Assembly: GCA_018364155.1 (NCBI GenBank)
Contig: JAGZMM010000005.1
Coordinates: forward strand, 186,001-250,000
Direction: 5' to 3'
DNA from: Clostridiales bacterium
Lineage (GTDB): Bacteria; Bacillota; Clostridia; Oscillospirales; Acutalibacteraceae
Length of the DNA: 64,000 bases
Under the pieces are notes generated by a model, which did not search any database, had not been told where the DNA came from, and was given only the letters and a program-made list of their open reading frames with translations. Below are positions 16,309 to 25,024 of the stretch, piece by piece. Each line of letters begins with the position of its first letter. Position 1 is the stretch's first letter. A program made the position numbers and the translations under genes.

Positions 16309-17850
16309 ATGTCAAACACAACTTGGACCATCATTGCCTTTGTGATTTACACGGGTGTGATGATCGCCATCGGAGGGGTCTTCTACAAGAAGTCCAGCAA
16401 CCTGTCCGACTATTTTCTGGGAGGCCGCGGGCTCAACGCTTGGGTCGGCGCGCTATCCGCCCAGGCATCCGATATGTCCGGCTGGCTGCTGATGGGCCTT
16501 CCCGGCGCCATCTACCTGATGGGCACCGGCCAGGTCTGGATTGCGGTAGGCCTGTGCCTAGGCACGCTGCTCAACTGGATTTTCGTCGCCAGCCGTCTGC
16601 GCCGGTATACCATTAAGTCGGGCAATTCCCTGACGCTGCCGGAATATTTTGAAAATCGGTTTCGGGATTCCAGCCGGATTTTGCGCACGGCCTCGGCCAT
16701 CTTTATCATCATCTTTTTCGCCGTCTATACCGCTTCCGCCTTTGTGGCGGGCGGCAAGCTGTTTGCCCAGGTGTTCGGGGTGGACTATCAGATCGCTCTG
16801 TTCATCGGCGTTCTGGTGATTCTGGTGTATACCTTCCTAGGCGGCTTTCATGCAGTATGTTGGACCGATTTGGTTCAAGGCATCATGATGCTCATCGCCA
16901 TCCTGGCGGTTCCGATCATCGCACTCTTTGCCATGGGCGGCATTGAGTCGGTGACTGGCGCGCTGCCTGCGGATTTCCTCAATCCATTTCGGGAAAACGG
17001 AACGGATGTTTCCGCTATCTCTATCATTTCCCAGCTTGCCTGGGGCCTTGGTTACTTTGGCATGCCTCACATCCTGGTGCGCTTTATGGCCATCCGTTCC
17101 AACAAAGAGATCAAGCGCTCCCGCGTCATCGCCATGGTTTGGGTGCTTATCTCTCTGACCTTTGCGGCGGTAGTGGGCATTGTGGGCAAGGTGTTTGTCC
17201 CGGATGTGCCTGGTGACGGTGAGACGGTTTTCATCCAGATGATCCAGAAGATCTTCATGGGTCTGGGCGGCGAACAGGCGATTGTGCCGGTGGCCTTTAT
17301 CGGCGGTCTGTTTTTGTGCGGCATCTTGGCGGCCATTATGTCCACGGCGGATTCCCAGCTGCTGGTGACGGCTTCCTCCATTTCGGACGATATTTACAAA
17401 GGCCTCATCAACAAAAAGGCCAGTGATGATTTTCTCCTGAAATTCAGCCGGGTAGCGGTTGTGGTGGTCGCGGTTGTGGCCTACTTCATCGCCCGCGACC
17501 CGGAATCCAGCGTGATGAACCTGGTGTCCAACGCTTGGGCCGGCTTCGGCGCAGCCTTTGGCCCGCTGGTACTGCTGTCCCTGTTCTGGCGGCGCACCAC
17601 CCGCGGCGGCGCGGCGGCCGGAATCATCGCCGGCGGCTTGACCGTGATTTTGTGGGAATACATTCCGATGATTCCCATGGCGTCGGGTGTCGCCACTCTC
17701 TCCACCGCCACCGGACTTTATTCGTTGGTGCCTGGATTTGCCCTGTCGCTCGTGTGCATCGTTCTCTTCAGCTTCCTGACCAAGAAGCCCTCTGCGGAAA
17801 TGCTTGAGGAATTCGATGCGGTCAAGAATATGGCCAAGAGCGAAGAATAA
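16309..17850 (+). CDS. putP: Sodium/proline symporter PutP
   Basis: A 513-residue member of the sodium:solute symporter (SSS) family with about 13 membrane spans. The N-terminal SDYFLGGRGLNAWVGALSAQASDMSGWLLMG region is a PutP hallmark, containing the Na+ and proline site. GQVWIAVGLCLGTLLNW, NSLTLPEYFENRFRD and ADSQLLVTASSISDDIYK also match. It takes up proline with Na+, for nutrition or osmoprotection. The chosen ATG has GGAAGG upstream (the frame extends to 16261 without need). It is a single gene with its own promoter and terminator, next to a K+/stress-related neighbourhood. Confidence 0.95.
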   Translation: MSNTTWTIIAFVIYTGVMIAIGGVFYKKSSNLSDYFLGGRGLNAWVGALSAQASDMSGWLLMGLPGAIYLMGTGQVWIAVGLCLGTLLNWIFVASRLRRYTIKSGNSLTLPEYFENRFRDSSRILRTASAIFIIIFFAVYTASAFVAGGKLFAQVFGVDYQIALFIGVLVILVYTFLGGFHAVCWTDLVQGIMMLIAILAVPIIALFAMGGIESVTGALPADFLNPFRENGTDVSAISIISQLAWGLGYFGMPHILVRFMAIRSNKEIKRSRVIAMVWVLISLTFAAVVGIVGKVFVPDVPGDGETVFIQMIQKIFMGLGGEQAIVPVAFIGGLFLCGILAAIMSTADSQLLVTASSISDDIYKGLINKKASDDFLLKFSRVAVVVVAVVAYFIARDPESSVMNLVSNAWAGFGAAFGPLVLLSLFWRRTTRGGAAAGIIAGGLTVILWEYIPMIPMASGVATLSTATGLYSLVPGFALSLVCIVLFSFLTKKPSAEMLEEFDAVKNMAKSEE

Positions 17851-17858
17851 GCCAAAAC

Positions 17859-17897
17859 AAAAACCGCCCCTCATCATAAGTGAGGGGCGGTTTTTTT
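17859..17897 (+). terminator. Terminator of putP
   Basis: AAAACCGCCCCTCA pairs with TGAGGGGCGGTTTT around a 7-nt loop and is followed by more T. It may also serve copA from the other side. Confidence 0.9.
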
Positions 17898-17913
17898 GTA
17901 GCCTGCAAGAGGT

Positions 17914-20145
17914 CTATTCTTTCACCTTAAAGGTATTCAGCCGCAATGCATTTAGCACCACCGATACCGAGCTCAACGACATGGCCGCGGCAGCGAACAT
18001 GGGATTTAACAGAGGTCCGCCGAACAGATAAAGGAGTCCCGCCGCGATGGGAATGCCTATCGTGTTGTAGCAGAAAGCCCAGAACAGATTCTGGCGGATG
18101 TTGCGAATGGTGGCGCGGCTGAGGAGAATGGCGGTTAATACGTCGTGAATGTCGCTCTTGACCAGCACCACGTCCGCCGACTCAATGGCAACGTCCGTGC
18201 CCGAGCCGATGGCGATGCCCACATCCGCCTGTGCCAGTGCAGGCGCGTCGTTGATGCCGTCACCCACCATGGCCACCGTCTGGCCCTGGTCCATAATTTC
18301 CTTGACTGTTTTCGCCTTGTCCTGAGGCATGACCTCGGAAAGCACCTGGTCGATCCCCACCTGATTTGCAATAGCGGCAGCGGTGCGCCGGTTGTCGCCG
18401 GTGATCATCACCGTTTTGATCCCCGCCTTGTGAAGCTGCTCAATGGTCTTCCTGCTGCCGGGCTTGATTACGTCCGCCACCGCTACCAGGCCCAAAAACC
18501 GTCCGTTTGCCGCCAGATACATGGGGGTTTTTCCTTCGTTTGCAAGGGCGGCGGCCTTGTCGTCGTACGCGGCGGTGTCCACCCCGTACTTTTGCATGAG
18601 GGCGAGGTTCCCGAGAACTACCGCCTGGTTTTCCACCGTAACTTGAATGCCCAAACCGGTCACTGCCTGAAAATCCACCGTTTCCAGCAAGGGGAGCTTA
18701 CGTTCTTGAGCCGCACGAATGATCGCTTCCCCCAAAGGATGCTCCGACCCTTGTTCGGCCGAAGCCGCCAGCTGCAGCACTCGGTTTTGATCTACGCCCT
18801 CGGCGGTCACAACATCGGTCACATCCGGTTTTCCCTCGGTGATGGTGCCGGTTTTGTCAAAGACCACGGTGTTGACCTTGTGGGTAATCTCCAGCGCCTC
18901 GGCATTTTTAAAGAGCACCCCGTTTTCCGCACCTTTGCCGGTTCCTACCATGATGGCGGTAGGCGTCGCCAGGCCCAGGGCGCAGGGGCAGGCGATGACC
19001 AGCACCGACACAAACACCGTCAGCGCGAAGACGAAGCCTTCTCCCGCGATCCACCAGGCAATTCCGGCCAGAAGACCGATGCCCAGCACCACCGGGACAA
19101 AGTAACCGGAAATCACGTCCGCCAGCTTTGCAATAGGCGCTTTGGAGCCCTGGGCGTCCTCCACCAGCTTAATGATTTGGGAAAGGGCCATGTCCTTTCC
19201 GACCTTGGTGGCTTTGAACTTGATAAACCCATTTTTGTTGATGCTGGCGCCTACCACCGCGTCGCCCGGCCCCTTTTCCACCGGCAGGCTTTCGCCGGTG
19301 AGCATGGACTCGTCGATGCTGGTGGAGCCCTCCACAATCTGACCGTCTACCGGGATTTTTTCGCCGGGCTTGACCAGCACCACGTCTCCCACCACAATCT
19401 CTTCAATGGGAATCTGTAGCTCCTGCCCGTCCCGCAGCACTAGACCGGTCTTGGGCGCCAGGCCCATGAGCTTTTGGATGGCGTCACCGGTTTTGCCCTT
19501 CGAGCGCATTTCCAGAAACTTGCCCAGCAGCACCAACGTGATGATGGTGGCGGTGGATTCAAAGTACAGGTTGTGGGCGGACATATGGTCCCCCTGAAAG
19601 ATCAAATAGATGGAATATAGACTATAGAGAAAGGACGCGGTGGTGCCGATGGCGATAAGGGAATCCATGTTTGGCCGACCGCGGAAGAGGGAAGAAAATC
19701 CCACCGTGTAAAACTGGTACCCTGCGACGATGACCGGCAGGCAGAGCAGAAGCTGCACCACGCCGAACACCCGGGCGTCTTCCATCGGGTCGAGAAAGTG
19801 GGGAAGGCCGATCATAGGCGCCATGGCAATGTACAAAAGTGGAAGGGTAAAAATGGCGGAGACGATCAGCTTTGTGCGAAAAATTACGACCTCCCTGTGC
19901 TTGCGCGCCTGGTTCTCCTCTGGCCGGTCGCGCTCCTCCTCAATCACGGAAAATCCAGTGCTTTCGACAACTTTCCGTATATCTTGATCAGAAAATTCCT
20001 TTTCGTCATAAGTGATGGTGGCCCGTTCCGCCGCGTAATTGACCACAGCGGACGAAACCGCCGGTATTTTTTTGAATGCCCGTTCTAGGCCAGTGGCGCA
20101 GGCGGCGCAGTGCATCCCGCCGATTTTCACAGAAGCCGTTTTCAT
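17914..20145 (-). CDS. copA: Copper-translocating P1B-type ATPase CopA
   Basis: A 743-residue Cu+ efflux ATPase. It has one N-terminal heavy-metal domain (GGMHCAACATG), eight expected membrane helices, TGES in the actuator domain and the transmembrane CPC (ACPCALGLATPT). The phosphorylation site is DKTGT, the SEHPLGEA motif follows, and the hinge is GDGINDAPAL. The C-terminal CYN and MSLSS motifs that define Cu+ specificity are present. The ATG at 20145 has GGAGGG six bases upstream. It is transcribed after copZ with an 88-bp gap, so the two form a copper export unit. No CsoR or CopY regulator gene is adjacent. Confidence 0.96.
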   Translation of the reverse strand: MKTASVKIGGMHCAACATGLERAFKKIPAVSSAVVNYAAERATITYDEKEFSDQDIRKVVESTGFSVIEEERDRPEENQARKHREVVIFRTKLIVSAIFTLPLLYIAMAPMIGLPHFLDPMEDARVFGVVQLLLCLPVIVAGYQFYTVGFSSLFRGRPNMDSLIAIGTTASFLYSLYSIYLIFQGDHMSAHNLYFESTATIITLVLLGKFLEMRSKGKTGDAIQKLMGLAPKTGLVLRDGQELQIPIEEIVVGDVVLVKPGEKIPVDGQIVEGSTSIDESMLTGESLPVEKGPGDAVVGASINKNGFIKFKATKVGKDMALSQIIKLVEDAQGSKAPIAKLADVISGYFVPVVLGIGLLAGIAWWIAGEGFVFALTVFVSVLVIACPCALGLATPTAIMVGTGKGAENGVLFKNAEALEITHKVNTVVFDKTGTITEGKPDVTDVVTAEGVDQNRVLQLAASAEQGSEHPLGEAIIRAAQERKLPLLETVDFQAVTGLGIQVTVENQAVVLGNLALMQKYGVDTAAYDDKAAALANEGKTPMYLAANGRFLGLVAVADVIKPGSRKTIEQLHKAGIKTVMITGDNRRTAAAIANQVGIDQVLSEVMPQDKAKTVKEIMDQGQTVAMVGDGINDAPALAQADVGIAIGSGTDVAIESADVVLVKSDIHDVLTAILLSRATIRNIRQNLFWAFCYNTIGIPIAAGLLYLFGGPLLNPMFAAAAMSLSSVSVVLNALRLNTFKVKE

Positions 20146-20233
20146 CGGCAACCCTCCTATTACCCAGAGTAGATTTCGTCGAAAAATATCCTTTCTCCCT
20201 TTCCTTTTGAAGAGAAGAGAGAAAGGGTGCCCA

Positions 20234-20443
20234 TTAACCTTCTACGGTAAAGCCGGTATCCTCCACCGCTTTTTTGATCCGGGCCATATCCAGAGCGTCT
20301 CCCTCAAAGGAGATTTTTGCGCTGTTGCTGGCCAGGTCCACCGCAGCGCTCTTAACCTCGGGCAAGTCCTCCAGTGCCGCCTCCACGCCCAGCGCGCAGC
20401 CAGCGCAATGCATGCCTCCGATGCGAATGGTAATACTGTTCAC
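20234..20443 (-). CDS. copZ: Copper chaperone CopZ-like heavy-metal domain protein
   Basis: A 69-residue single heavy-metal-associated domain with the Cu+ site GGMHCAGC and the ferredoxin-like beta-alpha-beta fold (VDLASNSAKISFEGD, IKKAVEDTGFTVEG). It binds cytosolic Cu+ and hands it to CopA. The start is GTG with GAAGGG upstream. It lies directly upstream of copA on the same strand. The promoter region (20450-20510) is AT-rich and carries ATAC-N7-GTAT, a possible operator, but no clear CsoR or CopY box. Confidence 0.9.
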   Translation of the reverse strand: MNSITIRIGGMHCAGCALGVEAALEDLPEVKSAAVDLASNSAKISFEGDALDMARIKKAVEDTGFTVEG

Positions 20444-20535
20444 AGGGTTTCCCTTCTTTCTATTATAATAAGTATACCTAAATAGTATTATATTCCTTAT
20501 TTTTAGTTTGTCCAGACTTACTCAAAATTATCCGC

Positions 20536-20587
20536 AAAAAAAGAAAGGCCCGGCAGGTTTCGCAAAACATAAGCGGAACCTGCCGGG
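20536..20587 (-). terminator. Terminator of galE
   Basis: CCCGGCAGGTTTCGC pairs with GCGGAACCTGCCGGG (one G-U). On the minus strand it is followed by a T-rich run. Confidence 0.82.
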
Positions 20588-20624
20588 ACCTTATTCGAAA
20601 GGGGGCGGTGCGGACAGTACACCG

Positions 20625-21647
20625 TCACTCGTTGTAGCCGTTGGGATTGTTCTTTTGCCACCGCCAGGTATCCCGGCACATGTCTTCCAGGTCCCGCTGG
20701 GCTTGCCAGCCCAGGACCGCCTTTGCCTTGGAAGGGTCGGAATAACAAGCGGGAACATCGCCGCTGCGGCGGCCTACGATTTTATAAGGGACTGCGCTTC
20801 CTGTAACCCGCTCGAAAGCGTGTACAATGTCGAGCACGCTGTAGCCCACGCCGGTGCCTAGATTGATCGCGTCGATTCCAGGGTTGCCCGCGAGCCACTG
20901 CACCGCTTTGACATGGCCCACCGCCAGGTCCACCACATGGATGTAGTCGCGCACACCGGTGCCGTCGGGCGTGGGATAATCGTCCCCATACACCGATAAG
21001 ACGGGCAGCTTGCCGATGGCCACCTGAGAGATGTAAGGCATCAGGTTGTTGGGAATCCCGTTGGGGTCCTCCCCGATGCGGCCGCTTTCATGGGCGCCGA
21101 TGGGGTTAAAATAGCGCAGCAGCGCAATGTTCCAGGAAGGGTCGCTGACATACAGATCACGCAGCATTTCTTCAATCATCAGCTTGGTGCGACCGTAGGG
21201 ATTTGTGATGGTGGCGATGTCCACCGGGTCGGTTTCCTGCAGCGGCACCCGCTTGGGCGTACCGTAGACGGTGGCGGAGGAACTGAACACCAGGTTTTTG
21301 ACCCCGTGCTCCTTCATAACCTCCAGAAGCACCAAAGACCCAGTAAAATTGTTTCGGTAATAGGTCAGAGGCAGGCGGACCGATTCGCCTACCGCTTTCC
21401 ATCCGGCGAAATGGATGACCGCGTCGATCTCATGAGAGGAAAACACCTTGGAAAGTCCATCCCGATCCAGAATGTCTACCTGATAAACGGGAAAATCGCG
21501 GCCGGTGAGTTCCTTAACCCGCTTGGTAGCAATTGGGCTGCTGTTGTAATAGTTGTCTACGACTACAATGTCGTAGCCGTTTTTGAGCAGCTCAACGCAG
21601 GTGTGGCTGCCGATGTAACCGGCGCCGCCGGTGACTAGGATTGTCAT
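20625..21647 (-). CDS. galE: UDP-glucose 4-epimerase
   Basis: A 340-residue short-chain dehydrogenase/epimerase that interconverts UDP-glucose and UDP-galactose (Leloir pathway and cell-surface sugar supply). The NAD-binding TGGAGYIGSH is at the N-terminus. The catalytic Ser/Thr is in SSSATVYG and the YxxxK is in NPYGRTK. The RYFNPIGAH and DYIHVVDLA segments are typical of GalE. Length is normal. GGAGGAAT precedes the ATG. No other gal genes are adjacent. Confidence 0.95.
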   Translation of the reverse strand: MTILVTGGAGYIGSHTCVELLKNGYDIVVVDNYYNSSPIATKRVKELTGRDFPVYQVDILDRDGLSKVFSSHEIDAVIHFAGWKAVGESVRLPLTYYRNNFTGSLVLLEVMKEHGVKNLVFSSSATVYGTPKRVPLQETDPVDIATITNPYGRTKLMIEEMLRDLYVSDPSWNIALLRYFNPIGAHESGRIGEDPNGIPNNLMPYISQVAIGKLPVLSVYGDDYPTPDGTGVRDYIHVVDLAVGHVKAVQWLAGNPGIDAINLGTGVGYSVLDIVHAFERVTGSAVPYKIVGRRSGDVPACYSDPSKAKAVLGWQAQRDLEDMCRDTWRWQKNNPNGYNE

Positions 21648-21769
21648 GAAAGCGATTCCTCCATTCGTCTATCCATTGATATCAGAGTATTATTTTTTTC
21701 GTTTTCTGTCAATTACTATTCCCTCGTTTCCTATGGAAGATTGATGCACACATAAAAAGAAAAGCCCAT

Positions 21770-21798
21770 TTGACAGGGAACGGGCTTGTTCCTATAAT
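21770..21798 (+). promoter_or_regulatory. Consensus promoter of the HD-domain gene
   Basis: TTGACA, 17-bp spacer, TATAAT: both boxes match the consensus exactly, about 60 bp before the ATG. Confidence 0.88.
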
Positions 21799-21857
21799 AA
21801 ACCCAAAGCCACAAGTATGCAAGAAAAATGCGATGCAAAAAGAGTAGGAGGCGGCGT

Positions 21858-22535
21858 ATGGAACGTTCTTACCGCACGGTGACCTATGAAGAAATCCGTA
21901 AGAATACAGAGATCAGCGCGTATATTGAAGCGGCCAACGGGGTGCTGGGAGCCATCGGATTTACCGAGCACGGTCTGCCCCACGTCTGCCGGGCGGCGGG
22001 AGTGGCCGCGAACCTTTTGCGGGAACTGGGGTTTGAGGAGCGTACCTGCGAGCTGGCCGCCATCGCCGGATACCTGCACGACATCGGAAATACGGTCAAC
22101 CGGGTGGACCATGCCCAGTCCGGGGCGCTGATGGCCTTTTCCATTCTGTCTCGTTTGGGAATGCCGCCTAAGGAGGTGGCGGTGGTGGCGTCCGCCATCG
22201 GCCACCATGACGAAGGAACGGCTGCCCCGGTCAATGAGGTGGCGGCGGCTCTGATTTTGGCGGACAAAAGCGATGTGCGCCGCAGCCGAGTGCGCAACCA
22301 AAGCGGCATCATGACCGATATTCACGACCGGGTCAACTACGCCGTAGAGCGTACCGAGCTGCAGGTCAGGCGAGAGGAAAAGGCAGTTTTGCTGCAAATG
22401 TCCATCGACACCGCCATCTGTCCGGTGATGGATTATTTCGAAATTTTTCTATCGAGAATGCTTTTGTGCCGTAAGGCCGCGGATTCTCTCGGCCTTACCT
22501 TCGAGCTGGTCATCAACCAATCCAGAATGCTATAG
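21858..22535 (+). CDS. HD-domain phosphohydrolase-like protein
   Basis: A 225-residue protein with an HD metal-dependent phosphohydrolase fold. The metal ligands appear as H in GLPHVCRAAGVA, the HD doublet in AGYLHDIGNT and HH in AIGHHDEG, plus D in LADKSDV. The C-terminal third is not recognised. Substrate unknown; such proteins often act on nucleotides or cyclic dinucleotides. AGGAGG is six bases before the ATG. It is a single gene behind a consensus promoter, so it may be well expressed. Confidence 0.82.
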   Translation: MERSYRTVTYEEIRKNTEISAYIEAANGVLGAIGFTEHGLPHVCRAAGVAANLLRELGFEERTCELAAIAGYLHDIGNTVNRVDHAQSGALMAFSILSRLGMPPKEVAVVASAIGHHDEGTAAPVNEVAAALILADKSDVRRSRVRNQSGIMTDIHDRVNYAVERTELQVRREEKAVLLQMSIDTAICPVMDYFEIFLSRMLLCRKAADSLGLTFELVINQSRML

Positions 22536-22612
22536 AGAAAAGCGAGGAATGCCAAAGAGACGTTGAAATGGTCTTAAAAAACGTAGAAAAGTGGGAATTC
22601 TTTCGGATTTGC

Positions 22613-22641
22613 TTGAAAAATGGAATAAAAAGACGTACAAT
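22613..22641 (+). promoter_or_regulatory. Promoter of the slipin gene
   Basis: TTGAAA, 17-bp spacer, TACAAT, about 33 bp before the TTG start. Confidence 0.72.
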
Positions 22642-22674
22642 ATACCAATATAAGCAAAAATGAGGTGCTGTCAT

Positions 22675-23559
22675 TTGGAAGTCTACATCGTAATTCCCAT
22701 CTGCGTTTTGGTGCTGGCGTTCTTCTTTGCCGGCCTGCGCATGGACAAGGAATACCAGAGAGGCGTGATTTTCCGCCTGGGCCGGCTCAAAAGCTGCAAG
22801 GGTCCCGGTCTCTACTGGATCATTCCCTTCTTTGACCGGAGAGTACGGGTGGATCTGCGGGTTTCCATCATCAACATCGACAGCCAGGAGGTTGTCACTC
22901 GGGACAGCGTGACGGTTAAGATCAATGCAATTTTGTATTATAAGATCACCCGGCCGGAGCGCGTGGTGGTGATTGCCCATGATTATGAGCAAGCGATCGT
23001 TCAGATTGCGGTCACCAGTTTAAAAAATGTAATCGGTCAGCATACCCTGGAGGAAATCCTCAGCGACCGCAAGGCCATCAACCGGGCAATGAAGGCAAAT
23101 GTGGACGTGGTAGCGGGCGATCTGGGGCTGATGGTCAAGTCCATTGAGATGAAGGACATTGACATCCCGGTGGCTATGCAGAAGGCCATGGCTAAGGAAG
23201 CCCAGGCTATGCGCGAGCGCCGGGCGCGCATCATCAAGGCGGATGGGGAATACCAGGCGTCTTTGAAACTCAAAGCGGCGGCGGAAGAAATCGAGAGCAA
23301 TCCCATTGCGCTGGAGCTACGCCGGATTCAGATGGTAACAGAGGTCAGTTCCGACCAGAATACCCGCACCCTGGTGATGCCCAGCGATTTCGTGGAGATT
23401 GCCAAAACCATTTCCAATGGGATTGAAAGCGGCATTTTGGGTTCCGGCGTGGGCGGGAACATCCATAGCAAAAAGATTCAGGAAAACGCACATAACATGT
23501 CCAAAAGTCCGTCCCAAACGAAGACGGAGGACAAAAAGAGTCATACGGGTAAGGTCTGA
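22675..23559 (+). CDS. Slipin / SPFH (band 7) membrane protein
   Basis: A 294-residue stomatin-type SPFH protein. One N-terminal membrane hairpin or helix (VYIVIPICVLVLAFFFAGL) is followed by the SPFH core with RGVIFRLGRLKSCKGPGLYWIIP, VDLRVSIINIDSQEVVTRDSVTVKINAILYYK and TLEEILSDRKAIN. A coiled-coil tail runs MAKEAQAMRERRARIIKADGE. Such proteins scaffold membrane microdomains. The usual NfeD partner is not adjacent. The start is TTG at 22675, since GAGGTG is 7 bases before it; the ATG at 22660 overlaps that site. Confidence 0.9.
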   Translation: MEVYIVIPICVLVLAFFFAGLRMDKEYQRGVIFRLGRLKSCKGPGLYWIIPFFDRRVRVDLRVSIINIDSQEVVTRDSVTVKINAILYYKITRPERVVVIAHDYEQAIVQIAVTSLKNVIGQHTLEEILSDRKAINRAMKANVDVVAGDLGLMVKSIEMKDIDIPVAMQKAMAKEAQAMRERRARIIKADGEYQASLKLKAAAEEIESNPIALELRRIQMVTEVSSDQNTRTLVMPSDFVEIAKTISNGIESGILGSGVGGNIHSKKIQENAHNMSKSPSQTKTEDKKSHTGKV

Positions 23560-23567
23560 TGAGAAAG

Positions 23568-23597
23568 CGCCGCCGGCAATTTTGCCGGCGGCGTTCT
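23568..23597 (+). terminator. Terminator of the slipin gene
   Basis: A perfect 12-bp stem (CGCCGCCGGCAA with TTGCCGGCGGCG) with a TT loop, then TTCTT. Confidence 0.78.
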
Positions 23598-23908
23598 TGG
23601 TGCGGGCTTAGAGAAGAAAGCAGCCGCGTTCCCATCACAAAGGTTACGGCTGAGCAGGTATCCAAAGGGAAGGCTTATGGGAAACCAGGTAAGTCTTAAT
23701 CCATGCAGCGCTAGCGAAGGAATGCTGCTCGAAAAGTGTTTTGCGGAAAATCGCCTAAACCAGAGGAAACTCCTGCGTGCGGCAGTTGGGGGTTAGGAAA
23801 AGGGAAGAAAGCCGGGCTGTTTTTTCGGGCTAGATGCTCGGCTGGAGGCGCAACGAGAAAACGGTGCAGAAATTCACCCGGACAGCCGGGAAAAAGCAAG
23901 AGGAATAC
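23598..23908 (+). other. Non-coding interval with possible RNA structure
   Basis: About 310 bp with no convincing gene; open frames here lack ribosome sites and have odd composition. It contains hairpins with GAAA loops (GGCTTATGG-GAAA-CCA..TAAGTC near 23672-23696 and CAGAG-GAAA-CTC.TG near 23760) and a GCAGC/GCTGC pairing near 23705-23730. It is purine-rich and lies between a terminator and the promoter of the yebC-family gene. It does not match a known RNA class that I can recall. Confidence 0.35.
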
Positions 23909-23937
23909 TTGTACTTTTTTAAAAGCTATGATAAAAT
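23909..23937 (+). promoter_or_regulatory. Promoter of the yebC-family gene
   Basis: TTGTAC, 17-bp spacer, TAAAAT, about 50 bp before the ATG. Confidence 0.65.
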
Positions 23938-23987
23938 TAAATGTCTGATCATTGAAAGCATTGCTATCTTGTACGGGGGATGAAAAT

Positions 23988-24725
23988 ATGTCTGGACATT
24001 CGAAATGGAACAACATCAAACGCAAAAAGGAAAAGACCGACGGCCAAAAGGCGAAGATTTTTACGAAAATCGGTCGTGAGCTCGCTATGGCGGTGCGGGA
24101 AGGCGGCAGCGGTGATCCGGCGGTCAATTCCCGCTTAAAGGACGCCATTGCCAAGGCGAAGGCCAACAATGTTCCCAACGACAACATTGACCGTATCATT
24201 AAAAAAGCGTCCGGCGAAGGAAACTCCGACGCATATGAGGCCATCCAGTACGAAGGGTATGGTCCCAGCGGTGTGGCGGTGATCGTGGAGACCCTCACCG
24301 ACAATCGCAACCGCACGGCCGGCGACCTGCGCCATTATTTTGACAAGTTTGGCGGCAACCTGGGTACCACCGGCTGCGTGTCCTTCATGTTCCAGAAGAA
24401 GGGCGTCATTGTCATCGAGGCAGAGGGCCTTGACGAGGATGCGGTTATGGAGGCCGCGCTGGAAGCGGGCGCGTCTGACTTTCAGTCGGACGGGGACGTA
24501 TTTGAGATTTTCACCGAGCCGGAGGATTTCTCCGCCATTCGTGACGAACTTGCGGAGAAATACGACTTTGTTTCCGCAGATGTGGAACAGGTGCCTGACA
24601 CGTATACAGCCATCACGGACCCGGATTTGATTGTGAAGATGGGCCGGTTGCTGGAAATGCTTGAGGACGACGACGATGTCCAAAGCGTCTGGCACAACTG
24701 GGAGAACGCGGACGACGCGGAGTAA
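23988..24725 (+). CDS. YebC/PmpR-family protein (TACO1 family)
   Basis: A 245-residue protein of the YebC family, described as transcription regulators and, for close relatives, as factors that help ribosomes through difficult (proline-rich) sequences. The N-terminal signature MSGHSKWNNIKRKKEK and the GRELAMAVREGG segment are present. So are NVPNDNIDRIIKKASGE, YEGYGPSGVAVIVETLTDNRNRTA and LGTTGCVSFMF. Length is standard. The ATG at 23988 gives the conserved N-terminus. It is a single gene with its own promoter and terminator. Confidence 0.95.
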   Translation: MSGHSKWNNIKRKKEKTDGQKAKIFTKIGRELAMAVREGGSGDPAVNSRLKDAIAKAKANNVPNDNIDRIIKKASGEGNSDAYEAIQYEGYGPSGVAVIVETLTDNRNRTAGDLRHYFDKFGGNLGTTGCVSFMFQKKGVIVIEAEGLDEDAVMEAALEAGASDFQSDGDVFEIFTEPEDFSAIRDELAEKYDFVSADVEQVPDTYTAITDPDLIVKMGRLLEMLEDDDDVQSVWHNWENADDAE

Positions 24726-24763
24726 AATGCGGCTTTTGCAGCGGTTCTCCGCTAGATGAGAAG

Positions 24764-24797
24764 AAAAGCCCGGAGCAAAAAAGCTCCGGGCTTTTTT
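24764..24797 (+). terminator. Terminator of the yebC-family gene
   Basis: AAAAGCCCGGAGC pairs with GCTCCGGGCTTTT around AAAAAA, followed by a T-run. Confidence 0.92.
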
Positions 24798-24945
24798 GTT
24801 TTTTGTAGAGAATCGAAACAGAATAAGAAAACAATTTCTTCCGTATGGTAGATAAGGAGGGACAGCCTTTTCAATGGCAAAATCCACGAAAATGGAAAAT
24901 TTCCACAAAATTTAGCTGATTTTGATGTAAAATGCACCGTAGCCA

Positions 24946-24974
24946 TTGTGTTATGTGGCGAAATTTGATACAAT
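24946..24974 (+). promoter_or_regulatory. Promoter of the giant prepilin operon
   Basis: TTGTGT, 17-bp spacer, TACAAT, with an extended TG two bases before the -10. It is about 50 bp before the ATG at 25025. The 150 bp upstream, back to the yebC terminator, are AT-rich and empty. Confidence 0.72.
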
Positions 24975-25024
24975 GAAAAAACATATAGAGGTTCCTGTCC
25001 AACGTGGGCGAAATGGAGGACAAC

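Noticed and set aside
18145..19419. 424-residue open frame opposite copA
   Set aside because: Shadow of the CopA gene, with His/Arg-rich low-quality product.
23598..23908. Cobalamin riboswitch or RNase P RNA in the gap upstream of the yebC-family gene
   Set aside because: Short words such as AAAGGGAA, AATCC and GCAGC occur, but order, spacing and the conserved core do not fit either class.
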